Source: Sequoia sempervirens
Lineage: Eukaryota; Streptophyta; Pinopsida; Cupressales; Cupressaceae
Assembly: GCA_007258455.2 (NCBI GenBank)
Contig: VDFB02252616.1
Location: forward strand, 120,998,552-121,062,551
Reading direction: 5' to 3'
Length of the DNA: 64,000 bases
This document shows, in pieces, positions 11,231 to 21,465 of this stretch; positions within the stretch are counted from its first letter, which is position 1, and every line of letters begins with the position of its first letter. The translations under genes were made by a program, and so were the position numbers. The notes under the pieces are model-generated. The model was not told the DNA's origin and did no database searches. It saw only the letters and a program-made list of their open reading frames with translations.

Positions 11231-12500
11231 TGATGTGTGGGTCTTCTTATTGTAAAATTACATGTTCTCCACCTATTTTTGTAGGGAAGCAAGTTGAGCC
11301 GTGAGTGCATCTACGATAGGGTTATTTGTGGTGTCACACATGCTGGTAATGGGTATCCCATGAGTTCCCCTTTTTTGTGATGGGATGTTGTGATTTGGAA
11401 TGTGTTGTTGTGGAATGTATGATGCATTTTGGGTTGGAATTTGTTGGTATTGAGAATTTTGAATAGGAATGTGTTGTTGTGTATGGATATGTGATGCGTA
11501 TGTGGGAAAGTGCATTCCAACAGTGTTAGCTTGTATTTGTGGAATATGTTGCCCCTAAATGTTTTGATGTCCAAATGGAGTAATGTGTTGTGTTATTTGG
11601 TTTCCTTGTCCAAATTGCTAAATGTGGTCATGGGGGATATTTGAGTTTTTTCTTTGGGGAATATTAGTGTTGGTATTGATTTGTGATGAAGTATTAACAT
11701 TTGGTTGAGGTCCTAGAATAGTAATTCATCTTTTATTTCTCCCAAAGGGGTTCAATGAGTATTTTTCCATGGCATTAGTTGAGGACCCAAGTATAAGGCT
11801 TGATGATGTCATTCCCATAGCGCTAGATGAAGATCCAAATAAAAGGTTTGATGAATTTGTCCCCATTGTATTGGTTGAAGACCCAAATGTATCTCCAACA
11901 ATTTGTGACGAAATTGGTGATATTTGTGGGACTGATTGTGATATGGAATATGCTATGGTAGATGTTCCCACAATAGATGTTTTGTTGACTATGTTAGATT
12001 TTTTTTGAGTGGTAGTTCCAACAGAAGTAGCATTGATGGTGTTTGTTGCATTTTGTGTGGTGGCACCAATGAAGGTATTGTTTGCATTATGTTGTGGTGT
12101 TGATTGGGGTTGACCAATTTGTGTAGTATGATCAGGAGATGCTTCCCTTAAGGTGTTAATATCGAACCCTTGTGGAAATTTAGTGCCTTGGTGTAGAAGC
12201 ATGGCTAAGTATCTTTCTGAATCTTGCAAGATCAATTCATGTATAAAGGAAGCCACATTCGGGTTTTGGGTGGAATCTTCTAGGTCCTCCATGAACAGTT
12301 GTTTGTTTTTCATCTCTACATATAAATTGTTCAAAGGGATTGCATGATGAGGATGCAACGTTCATGTCACTGAAAGGGTTGATGAAAGATGTCCCCATTT
12401 TTGTGTTTAAGTTCATTTCATTAGAAAAGTTGTAGGGGTTGTTGCCTTGTCCAAAGGGGTCCATTTGTATTCTCTTCCTTTGGAGTCTAGTCTCATCCAT
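11231..12500 (-). pseudogene. Gag N-terminal, low-complexity region (element A)
   Basis: A start-proximal frame (MDPFGQGNNPYNF near 12460) shifts near 12345 into a frame reading NPNVASFIHELILQDSERYL. A Thr/Asn/Gln/Ser-rich tail follows, with three ~16-residue repeats (FGSSTNTMGTNSSNL-like) encoded by a 48-bp tandem repeat at 11770-11890, and then a His/Gln/Pro/Asn-rich stretch (11515-11273). The block DSERYLAMLLHQGTKFP matches EKYLLMLAKQGAKLP in element B, so the region is homologous in both. No catalytic motif is present. Confidence 0.7.
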
Positions 12501-13234
12501 ATTATATTTGCTCAAATGGGGGAGGGATAATGACAACTAATTCTATGAATGGGAATGATATGACACTATGTTATTTATTTATTTATTTTTTGAAATAAGG
12601 AATACAATAGTAACAATGTTGTCTAAAGGGGATGCCAAATGCAAAGTGATAACGAGGACTAAAATGAATGGTGGGAGACTAAAGTGTTTTAAGGTGTGAC
12701 AATGCAAATGCAAAGCTCTAAGGTGTAATCAATTTTGGTAGACTTTTAGGAAAGGATTACTAACCACTCAAAGCTTGGTCAATGTCTCAATTTGGATTAA
12801 GTAAAAGGACCTTTTGGTAGGACTAAGTGAAAATGACAAGATGACAAAGTGAGGTTTCCTAACTAGACTTCTGAGTTGGAAATATCTCACAAATGGACAA
12901 AGACTAAAGGATTGATTTTCACTTAGTCCAATGATAACCTACTTTTCAAGGCAAAGGTTTCACAAAGTATGGCAAGTTTTCCTATTCTAAAGTCTACAAA
13001 AATGAGGAACTAAGAGTTTTCTTATGCTGAAAATGATGATGGATCCTAAAATGAAACTAAAAATTTGCAAAGGTGGACCTATAGCAAAAGTTAAATGCAA
13101 GCTAAAAGATGCAATAATGTATGATTTGAGAAATTCCTTTTCTAGTTTTGAATAGAGACTATTGAGGAAAGATGTCTAGCAACAGATTGAAAGTGTTTGG
13201 TATCGGATTTGGATAGTGACAGTGATTTTTCCAA

Positions 13235-13520
13235 ATGACAGGAAAATGCGTCGTTTCAGGTATCAAATGCGTTCTAGTGTCTCAAATGCATTTTAGTTTC
13301 AGCAGATGCATTGTTCGAGACTGTAGATGTGGTTCACCAAGTCAATTGTGTTGTTCTGTGAGACAAATGTGTTTTAGAATAGTTAGAAGTGTGGTTTCAA
13401 ATTGCAGATGTGGTTCAAAAATTCCATTGTGTTGTTCTGTGTAGCAAGTGTGTTTTAGTTCAGGCAGATGCTTTTTTCTATTTGTCAAATGTGGTTTAGC
13501 AGGTTAGATGCATTGCACAG
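13235..13520. repeat. Leader array 1 of element A (GATGTGG / AAATGCG short repeats)
   Basis: Degenerate ~20-25-bp units built on words such as CAGATGTGGTT, CAAATGCG, CAGATGCATTG and TGTGTTGTTCTGTG. It lies in the untranslated leader, on the gag side of a conserved block. The same words recur at 14781-14960. Confidence 0.75.
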
Positions 13521-13689
13521 AGTCTAAAGTCTGGTTTCCTTGCAATTTTGGTAGATTTTTTAGATTGTTTCAGTTTGAATGTGTTTTTCCATATTTGTGA
13601 AGGATGTTTATGTGTTCATTGGTTCATAAAACACTTGGAAAACACATGATTTTGTCTTTGAATGTTGAGAACAAGCACAATGAAGACAA

Positions 13690-14220
13690 GCACAACCCTA
13701 TGGATGGCAAGGACTATATCCACTGGATTCCCACTTGGATTTCTCTAGCCACACTTATTCTTAGTGGGTGACTTAGAAGCTTGGCCACATTGGCTCCCCT
13801 CCACGACACTCACTTCTCTGAGGCAACCAAGCTTTGAGTTCTCATGACTCTCCCATGAAAAAATCTTCACCTCTACTAAGAATTGGGAGAACGTGGGATG
13901 GCTTGACAATGACCGTTGCTGAACTAGCAAATAGAAAGGGATTTTAGCAACTACAGAAAAGGTTTTCAGTTCGGGCAACTGTTCAGGTGGCTATGCGTGA
14001 GGCAATATAAACTTGTCTGCATAAAAAATCTGCACTTGTAATGCTAAGTTTTCCATTAGGATTCACATTTGTATACCGGTCGAGAGTAGCTTGGCTAAAA
14101 AGCTTTGTTGTCAGTTTGAGTCGCCTTGGGGTGAGTACTTTTTTCCCACCAAGGAAGGCCCAATTCCTAGAGTCAATAACAATTTCTCTTGCACCCAGGA
14201 TCGCACAAGTGTGCAAGGGG
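13690..14220 (-). other. Conserved leader block shared by elements A and B
   Basis: Shared with 52480-52950 of element B, for example CACTTATTCTTAGTGG, GCTCCCCTCCA, CACTCACTTCTC, TATACCGGT and TACTTTTTCCCAC. It lies between the two short-repeat arrays, in the leader between PBS and gag. It has no sustained open frame in common, so conservation may be at the RNA level (packaging or translation) or simply recent common descent. Confidence 0.7.
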
Positions 14221-14780
14221 AGAGGATATTTTTATTATTGAATCAAGGTTACACAAATATAAACACACTTGTTCATTTTAATGCCCAAATTGAAATGTGG
14301 AGGTGGTAAAGTAACAACTCCTAAGTTTTTTTGTTTCTCCAGATCGCAGCAAGGCACAAGAGAATTGCATACACACTAAGAAGCTATCACTAAACCACAA
14401 GACACACCAAACACTTTTTCAATTTTAACCCAACTTAATGTGAGAGAGGCAAGATTCTTTTTAAGCCAATGCCAAGAAAATGAATGTAAATTTTAGCCTT
14501 GATGAGTTTGAATGCAAGTTGTGTTCATTTTAAACCCATGAGTGAATATGCATGATCATTTCAAACCATGAAATGTGAATGCAAGTTGTTTCTGGTTGTT
14601 TGTTTCCTTTCTTTAGGATTGTAAAATGAGTTATAAAATCATCAACAAACAAATGTTAGCATCTCCTTCTAGCTTGCCACATGCTACCAACAACATATTA
14701 GTAACCCAGAAGCCCTAATCTACTAACTCGAAAAATGAAATTTGGAAAATACTATAAAAAATTGAAAGCAAAATTTTACT

Positions 14781-14960
14781 ACACAAATGCGTCATTCTAT
14801 CTATCAGATGCATTGCAACATCAGATTCGTTGCTCGGGCTCACAAATGTATTGCAACAGGTCGAATGCATCCTTTGGGCTAGCAGATGTGGTTTGATATT
14901 GGGGATGTGTTGTTCCTACATGCAGATGTGTCGCAATGCATAAAATGTGGCTCAGAAAGT
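14781..14960. repeat. Leader array 2 of element A
   Basis: Uses the same vocabulary as array 1: ACAAATGCGTC, CAGATGCATTG, CAGATGTGGTT, GATGTGTTGTTC. It begins about 80 bp downstream (element sense) of the PBS, on the LTR side of the conserved block. Confidence 0.75.
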
Positions 14961-15037
14961 TGTGATTGTGGCATTTCGTACCTGTACCTACAAAAATAAT
15001 GAAAAGTCGTATAGAAATCTGCAAAAAAAAAGTGTTT

Positions 15038-15055
15038 TGGCATTGGGTTCACCAA
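15038..15055 (-). other. Primer-binding site of element A (degenerate)
   Basis: On the minus strand, immediately after the LTR end (...TTACA), comes TTGGTGAACCCAATGCC. It resembles the TGGC-x-CCCACC-type PBS seen clearly in element B at the same position. It is degenerate; the call rests on position and the shared TTGG start. Confidence 0.5.
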
Positions 15056-16162
15056 TGTAACTAAGGAAAAAAGTTAGGTTAACATGAAATAAATTGCATA
15101 AACATAACCCTAGCTAAACAATGAAGTACAAAAGAGTAAAAATGCATAAAACAAAGAACAATCTCACCAAAAGTCTTCATGCCCTCCATGATTGACCTTC
15201 ATTTCCCTTCTCCATTTGTTGCAAAATGATGTTTTCCCTCAGATTTTGATGAGCAAATATTGACCTATGACAATATCCTAAGCAAATATTGAAGGATTAT
15301 ACTATTGTTGCAATGTACTCAACAAAATGCAAGCAAGCCTAAAGTGTATGAAGTGACAAAATGAGGTTGAAATTGCCTTTTTTTTTATAGAAAAGACAAT
15401 TTTAGATGAATGGCCAAGATTAGAGATTGAGAAATGCCCTAAGATCAAAGGCTACAATTAAATGTGACAACCAACAACTATGGTTAGGGAAACAGTAGGG
15501 TAAAATTTAAAATGAAGGGCCGAAATTTGATTTTAGAATGGTCAAGAATGCATGTGAGAAGGAGATATTGGGCAAGTAAAAAGAAAGACTACTAAAAAAT
15601 AAAATAATAATTTAAAATTATTTGATTTTAAAGGTCGAAGGACCTTGGAATTAAAAAAAAATTAATTTAATTCAAAATTGGTGAGATCATGCACAAGAAA
15701 TAATGATTTTAAATTATTTACTTGGAGGAAAAATAGAAAGGGGTAATTTTAAAATGTTCGACTCATTTAAAAATTAGAAAGCAGGATGGGCCAATTAAAT
15801 AAATTATAGGAATTTATTTAATTATAGGAAGACATAAGGAATTAATGACGTATTTAAATAAAGTTTATTTATTTAAATAATCAAGAGGAAATAGTGGACA
15901 AATAATAATTAAATAAATTTAAGCATTTATTTAATTATAGAGAGACATAAGAAATTACCGACATATTTAAATAAAATAAATATAATTTATTTAATTAAAG
16001 AGTCATGAGGAATAAAATATATGAATTAATTAAATAATTGAGAATTCATTTAATTAATAGTTGAATTTGATTCATAGGACATAATTAAATATTTTAATTA
16101 TGTTAAGAAGAAATATAGAGAAAATAAAGCTTGCAGGCCTAGGTCAATTTTATGTGTCTACA
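15056..16162 (-). repeat. 5' LTR of element A (1107 bp)
   Basis: On the minus strand it starts TGTAGACACATAAAATTG at 16162 and ends CCTTAGTTACA at 15056, giving TG...CA ends. It is very AT-rich, with palindromic TTTAATTAAATAAA modules and a 114-bp direct duplication (units from 15793 and 15907). The start resembles the TGTAGACATGCAAAATTA start of the LTRs at 48289 and 50031. No 3' partner is in the window. Confidence 0.75.
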
Positions 16163-16324
16163 CCCAAAACATTTGAAATCTTGTAAATTTAAAAATCCAA
16201 AAAACATTCAAAAATTTGTAAAGTTATCAAAACCCAAAAACATCCAAATCATTTCAAAAAATCTAAAAACATCCAAATCACATCAAAATCCCTAAACAAC
16301 TCTAAAACTCAAAGAGTCAAAAAC

Positions 16325-16566
16325 ACTTGTCGAACTATGTCATCTTTGATCTTGAATGTAGGCAAGGCCATCATCGATGAGCCCCCAAGGCATTAGGTCA
16401 GTCTTTAGGAGTCTGTCATAATAAACTAACAGTCGATCAATGTTCATATGTCATCAATAAATAGTTACAAGTCAGAGTCATTCGAACTATGTTGTTTCTT
16501 CATGTATAACGTAGGAAAGGCTATCACTGATGAGCCATCGGGACATTAGGTCAATTTCCCCTTAGG
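16325..16566. repeat. Dimeric ~155-bp direct repeat
   Basis: Two diverged units share CGAACTATGT, then GATGAGCC, then CATTAGGTCA. The units start near 16332 and 16487. The second ends just where LTR1 of element D begins. Its nature is unknown. Confidence 0.6.
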
Positions 16567-17651
16567 TGGTGAAGGGGCACCTTTTTAAATTATGTAATTT
16601 TGGTCTAAACTTGAGTCTTTGGTGTTGTTGAGTATTTTTTGGTGTAATAAGGTTATAATAGACCATTTTCAATGTACTTAGAGTCATATGGGTTCAATCT
16701 TGCAAATGTAGTAAAATCTTGAAAATGTTGTCATAGTACAAAATTGCAAAAATGCAGAAGTGGGAAGTTCAATGGTCAAGAAGTTTAAATGGTTGTTTGA
16801 GTTAGTTGTGTTGGTTGGATTTTGGTGTGTAAGGTTTAAATATGCACCTCGCAAACTTTGAGTTAGGGTTCTGGAAGTGGATTTTGTTGAAAAGCAATAA
16901 GAAACCTCTAAATTTCTCGATGTTTTTAGTTAATTTTGCTGCTATAGGAATTGGTACAGTTCCATACTGAGCAATTATGTTCTAAAATGCATTGGACTTG
17001 GTGAAGAAATGAATTAACTAATTTTTAGTTTTGATTTGGACTAATTTCATAGAGTTTGAAGCATTTTACTAAGAACAGTCTGAAAACTCTATTTTGAGGG
17101 TTTGAAAGTGTAAAAATGGTATAAGAGACCATTCCACCAATGAAATTATTTAAAAATCAGTGGAATGGTGTTAGATAGGTTGTTCTTTCATGTTTATAGG
17201 TTTGTAGATGTAGGGAAGGAGGTTTGCAGCTGATATGATGATGCCCTAGGGTGAAATTCACATGTTTTCATGGAAAAAAGAAGCATAGGAGTAGGGTTTT
17301 ATTGAAAAGGTGGTAGTAGGACATTCTAGTTGATAAAATATTTTTGTGAAGACATAATGTGATGTTTCTAGGGTGTTGGTGAAGATATTTGAGGTTAGGA
17401 GTATATAGTTTCAATAAACCCTCTTGTGAAAAAGCCTAAATAGGCCTAAATAGGGGTTTTGAGGTTTGGTGAGTTTATGGTATTTCAGTGGACAAAAATC
17501 ATTGATTTAGACCTTATGTATCCTAGTAGAGGTCAGGGAATAAATATTTGTGATTAGGGAAGTGCTTAGAGGTAAGTTGCTTTGTAAAACATGGCTAATT
17601 GAGCCTCATTCTAGCGTAGCAACAGTTTTTAGAGGGTGTTGTTACAAAACA
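16567..17651 (+). repeat. 5' LTR of element D
   Basis: Starts TGGTGAAGGGGCACC and ends GTTACAAAACA, with TG...CA termini. Aligned with 20392-21464 it differs by scattered substitutions and small indels. No canonical tRNA-Met PBS was recognised directly after it. Confidence 0.8.
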
Positions 17652-17979
17652 ACCCTATCTCCTTTTTGGATATGTAAAAGAAGAGAATAAAGGGTATTTG
17701 AAATGATGAGTGGTTTGTGGGTTTTCAATTTATTTTGAAAGTTATGCTATTTTTTTATTGTTTGGAATGTTATAAGCAAAGTTGATGAAACTGTGAGAAA
17801 ATACCAAGTTACGGTCTTCAAGGTCAAAAAGTTGTTCAAGAATGATTGAATTGGGATTGATATGACAAAATTTTCCTTGATCTGCATCAATTGTTATAAG
17901 AGCATAGTTTTTTATCTTTTGAAGGAAACAGGTTGAAGTTTGAAGAAGGAAAAGTGCAGTTTGAAGGACATTCCTCCTA

Positions 17980-19090
17980 ATGGAAGTGGAGTCATTTCTA
18001 GGGAACTAAGGATGATGGAGGAGTCTCAAGAAGCAGTTTTTGCTAGACTTGCAGCATTAGAAACAAACCAAAGAAGAGGAAAGTTACTGAGAGGAAGAGG
18101 AAGAGGGTGAGAATGAAAACCCCCTCCAAGAGGAGTCCAAGGAGATGATGAGTTGGACCCTGATGAAAGAAGGATGGTTAAGATGTTGAAGGTTGTTAGA
18201 GCCTAAGATGCTTATGAGGTGAAAATAGATTTGTCAATGTATAGTGGAAAGTTGGATGCAAAAGAAGTGCTAGATTGGGTTGATGCACTGGACAATTACT
18301 TTGAATATAAGGAGGTAGCAGAAGAACAAAATGTAAAGTTTGCAAAGACTCCTACCCTAACCTGGTGGAACTATGTGTAGGACTTGAAAGAGTGAAGAAT
18401 GGAAAATAAAAAATAAGTTCATGGGATAGGATGGTGTCAAATATTAAGAGTCAATTCTTGCCAGGTGATCATGCAATTCAAACATTTAGGAAGTTGCAAA
18501 ACCTCGAGCAAAAGGAAATGGATGTCATGGTCTACACAGAGGAGTTTCACAAGTTGAGCATTAGAGTAGGTCATGTTTTGGATGAAGTTGAGAAGATAGC
18601 AAGGTATATGAATGGATTGAGATTTCAAATTCAAGATGAAATGAGTATGGCTACTCCTAGAATAGTTGAAGAATGTTTTCAGTTGGTTGTTAGAGCAGAA
18701 GATAAGTTAAAAAGAAGGCAAGAGAGACAAGGTAAAGGTAGAATAAACAATGTTAGAGGTAGAGGTTCACTTTCCAACTCAAGGCAGTCCTACAAGGATC
18801 AAGAAGATGCAAGTAAAGGTCAAGAACAAGTTGTTGATCAAAGAGGTGGATTTAGACCTGTAGTGGATCAAGTCTTAGAGGAAGATTTGGTGGACAAGGT
18901 AGAGGTTCAAACACATTTTCAGGAAGATGTTATCATTGCAATCAATTTGGCCATCAAGCATGGAAATTTCCTAAGAAACAACCTTCTACTTCACATGGTG
19001 GTGAAAAGAGAGTTCAATTGGTGCAAGAGGAAGATGATGGTGAGAGTGTAAACTCTCTAATGCAATATGTTGCTCCAAAAGTTGGATAAT
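17980..19090 (+). pseudogene. Gag with zinc knuckle (element D)
   Basis: Frames in succession give LSMYSGKLDAKEVLDWVDAL (near 18235), then a clean 206-residue frame (18431-19051) with SWDRM-type context, FHKLSIRVGH and MATPRIVEECFQLVVRAEDK. That is the gag core of plant chromoviruses and their relatives. Near 18925-18970 the words CYHCNQFGHQAW give a CCHC zinc knuckle, but in another frame, so a frameshift lies just before it. Several stops precede 18431. Gag would package element RNA; this copy cannot make the full protein. Confidence 0.8.
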
Positions 19091-19149
19091 CCTTAATGGT
19101 TAGAAGAACACTCCTCAAGGCATCAAAGGAGTAGGAACCAAATCAAAGA

Positions 19150-19575
19150 GAACACTTTTCAAGACAACTTGCAAGTGCATGGGAAAGGTATGTAAAGTTG
19201 TAATAGATTCAAGGAGTATTGATAATATGGTGTATATTGAAATGGTTGAAAAAATTAAGTTGGAAAAGATATCACATGATACACCTTATAAGGTTTCTTG
19301 GTTGAATGAGAGTCAATCTGTTTTGGTGAATGAGCAAGCTTGGGTTTGGTTTAATATAGGTGGCTACAAAGATAGGATTTTGTGTGATGTGTTTCCTATG
19401 GATGTGTGCCACTTGCTACTAGGGAGACAATGGCAGTTTGATAGACATGCAATATTTGATGGTAGGAACAATACTTATGAGATTGAGAAGGATGGAATCT
19501 CTTTTACATTGACTCCATTGATAGAAGATGATAAGGGACAAACTAAGGTAGCTAAAGTGATAATGTTAGGATAAA
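19150..19575 (+). pseudogene. Retropepsin-like protease (element D)
   Basis: The 131-residue frame has CKVVIDSRSIDNMVYIEMVE, with Asp-Ser-Arg-Ser where chromoviral proteases have Asp-Ser-Gly-Ser. PYKVSWLNESQSVLVNEQ and FPMDVCHLLLGRQWQFDR follow, the latter the Leu-Leu-Gly-Arg-Pro-Trp block with Pro changed to Gln. The Gly-to-Arg change in the catalytic loop probably abolishes activity. The frame runs to a TAA at 19572. Confidence 0.8.
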
Positions 19576-19589
19576 AGGAATTCATCAAA

Positions 19590-20040
19590 ATAGAGAAAGG
19601 AGAGGATATGATACTTGCAACCACTATCAAGCATGGTGATACTAAAACATCAGATTTGAAGATTGATTCAATTTTGGAGGGAAAAGAATTCATAAAAGTA
19701 GAACAAGAAGACAAGCACCTTGCAACCATTTCAAAGCATTGGAATGTTGAGACAATAGGTACAAAGCATGATTTTCCTTTGGAAGGAAATGATAATGAGT
19801 TAATGATAAAATATGATATTGAGAAGGTGAAGGATGAATTGATTTTAGCAATTCAAGATTGTCTTAAGGAGCACATTGCTACAAAGGTAAAAGAGGTATT
19901 GCATTCATTTTTTGTACAAGGAGGTGTGGGTCATTATTTTATATCAAAATTTAGTTTGTATGGAGAGGCAACAGTTGTAAGTGCATCACAACAGATGGAA
20001 GCGGTGGAAGAAAAAGGTGGAGAGTTTTAGGAGGATTACA
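19590..20040 (+). pseudogene. Unrecognised ORF after element D protease
   Basis: A 140-residue frame (19608-20030) is rich in Lys/Glu/Asp, with the duplicated phrase LATISKHWNVET / LATTIKHGDTKT. It lies where the RT would start in a complete chromovirus. I do not recognise a domain. It may be the normal variable linker between protease and RT, which would place the deletion after 20040. Confidence 0.45.
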
Positions 20041-20159
20041 AAGGAAAGAGGGAAAATTCAAGCATGCATCAAAAGTGAAGAAGAAAGAAACTCATGACAA
20101 GGATGGAGTAGGTACTGTAGCAGGTAAAGGAGCAGGTTTAATGCCAGTTTCAAGTGAAA

Positions 20160-20370
20160 GACAAATTGATCATTAATCATCTACCAAATAAACTTCTACA
20201 GTTGAAGCATGGTTTGAGTGCCAAAGAGTTCAACAAGCCTAATGATGATGCTTGTTTTTAGTTTTTTGATCAATGGAAGAGATTTCCTAAGGAAGTAAGC
20301 ACTTGGAGAGAAGAGTCTAATGTGGTCAAGCACAATCTTGTGTTGTCACATGGTCCTCAAGGGACTTGAG
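20160..20370 (+). pseudogene. C-terminal chromodomain-like remnant (element D)
   Basis: A frame gives FFDQWKRFPKEVSTWREESN followed by a stop at 20368, just before a T-rich tract and LTR2. The pattern Gln-Trp-Lys ... Ser-Thr-Trp-Glu/Arg-Glu is that of the second half of chromovirus integrase chromodomains (x-WKG ... ATWE). With protease upstream and no RT or integrase between, it fixes the deletion between about 20040 and 20160. The match is short, so this is a moderate call. Confidence 0.5.
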
Positions 20371-20391
20371 TCAAATTTTTTCCTAGGTGTA

Positions 20392-21464
20392 TGGTGCAGC
20401 GACACCTTGTTAAATTGTGCAATTTTGGTCTAAAGTTGATTCTTTGGTGTTGTTGAGTCTTTTTTGGTGTAATAAGGTCATAATAGAAAATTTTCAATGT
20501 ACTTAGAGTCATATGGGGTCAATCTTGCAAATGTTGTAAAATCTTAAAAATGTTGTCATAATGCAAACTTGCAAAAAATGCAAAAGTGGGAAGTTCAATG
20601 GTCAAGAAGTTTAAATGGTTGTTTGAGTCAGTTGTGTTGGATTTTTTTTTGTGTGTAAGGTTTAAACATTCCTCACAAACTTTGAGGCGGGGTTCTAGAA
20701 GTGGATATTGTTGAAAAATAATAAGAAACCTCTAAATTTCTATGTGTTTTCAGTTAATTTTGTTGCTGTAGGCATTGGTATGGTTCTATATTGAGAAATT
20801 ATGTTCTAAAATGCATTTAACTTGGTGAAGACATGAATTAAATGCATTTTGGTTTTTTTTTGGACTAATTTCATAGAGTTTGAAACATTTTATAAGCATT
20901 TTACTAAGAATGGTCTGAAAACCCTATTTTGAAGGTTTGAAAGTATAAAAATGGAATAAGAGACCATTCCATTGATGAAATGCTTTGAAAATTGATGGAA
21001 TGGTGTTATATAGGTTTGTAGATGCAGGGAAGGAGGTTTGGGGCTAATATGATGATGCCCTAGGGTGAAATTCACATGTTTTCATGCAAAAGAGAAGCAT
21101 AGGAGTAGGGTTTTGTTGAAGAGGAGGTAGGAGGAAATTCTAGTTAATAAAATATGTTTGTGAAGACCTAATGTGATGTATCTAGAGTGTTGGTGGAGAT
21201 TTGAGGCCAAGAGAATATAGTTTCAATAAACCCTCTTGTGAACAAGCCTAAATAGGCCTAAATAGGGGTTTTGAGGTTTGGTGAGTTTATGGGTATTTCA
21301 ATGGACAAAAATAATTGATTTAGACCTTATGTATCCTACTAGAGGTCAAGGAATAAATATTTGTGATTGGGAAAGTCCTTAGAGGGAATTTTCTTTGTAA
21401 AACAAGTCTAATTAAGCCTCATTCTAGCATAGCAACAGTGTTTAGAGGGTGTTGTTACAAAACA
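20392..21464 (+). repeat. 3' LTR of element D
   Basis: Starts TGGTGCAGCGACACC and ends GTTACAAAACA, colinear with LTR1. It is preceded by TTTTTTCCTAGGTGTA in the polypurine-tract position, though that is not a good PPT. It is followed with no gap by the solo LTR at 21466. Confidence 0.8.
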
Positions 21465-21465
21465 A

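Larger units (their letters stand above)
5283..16162 (-). mobile_element. Element A: Tat-type Ty3/gypsy retrotransposon, 3'-truncated
   Basis: On the minus strand the order is 5' LTR (16162-15056), PBS (15055-15038), long untranslated leader with two short-repeat arrays, gag, protease, reverse transcriptase, RNase H, a second RNase H and the integrase zinc finger, ending at an N gap. The extra RNase H between RT-RNase H and integrase is diagnostic of the Tat/Ogre branch of plant Ty3/gypsy elements. Integrase core and 3' LTR are missing. Every domain carries stops or frame breaks, so the copy is old and inactive. Element B (49.3-54.8 kb) is a close relative. Confidence 0.85.
16567..21464 (+). 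mobile_element. Element D: chromovirus-like LTR-gag-protease-LTR element lacking RT/integrase
   Basis: Two LTRs in direct orientation (16567-17651 and 20392-21464), alike at roughly nine of ten bases by eye, flank only ~2.7 kb. The interior encodes a gag of chromoviral type, a retropepsin and a short C-terminal piece resembling a chromodomain end. RT, RNase H and integrase are absent. This is the layout of a non-autonomous deletion derivative, comparable to published TR-GAG elements. No clear 5-bp target duplication was seen; the right side abuts a solo LTR. Confidence 0.8.

Noticed and set aside
13235..13444. Cys-rich 69-residue plus-strand frame (CRCGSPSQLCCSV repeats), toxin-like at first sight
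   Set aside because: It is a translation of the leader array of element A on the antisense strand. The Cys pattern follows the DNA repeat unit.
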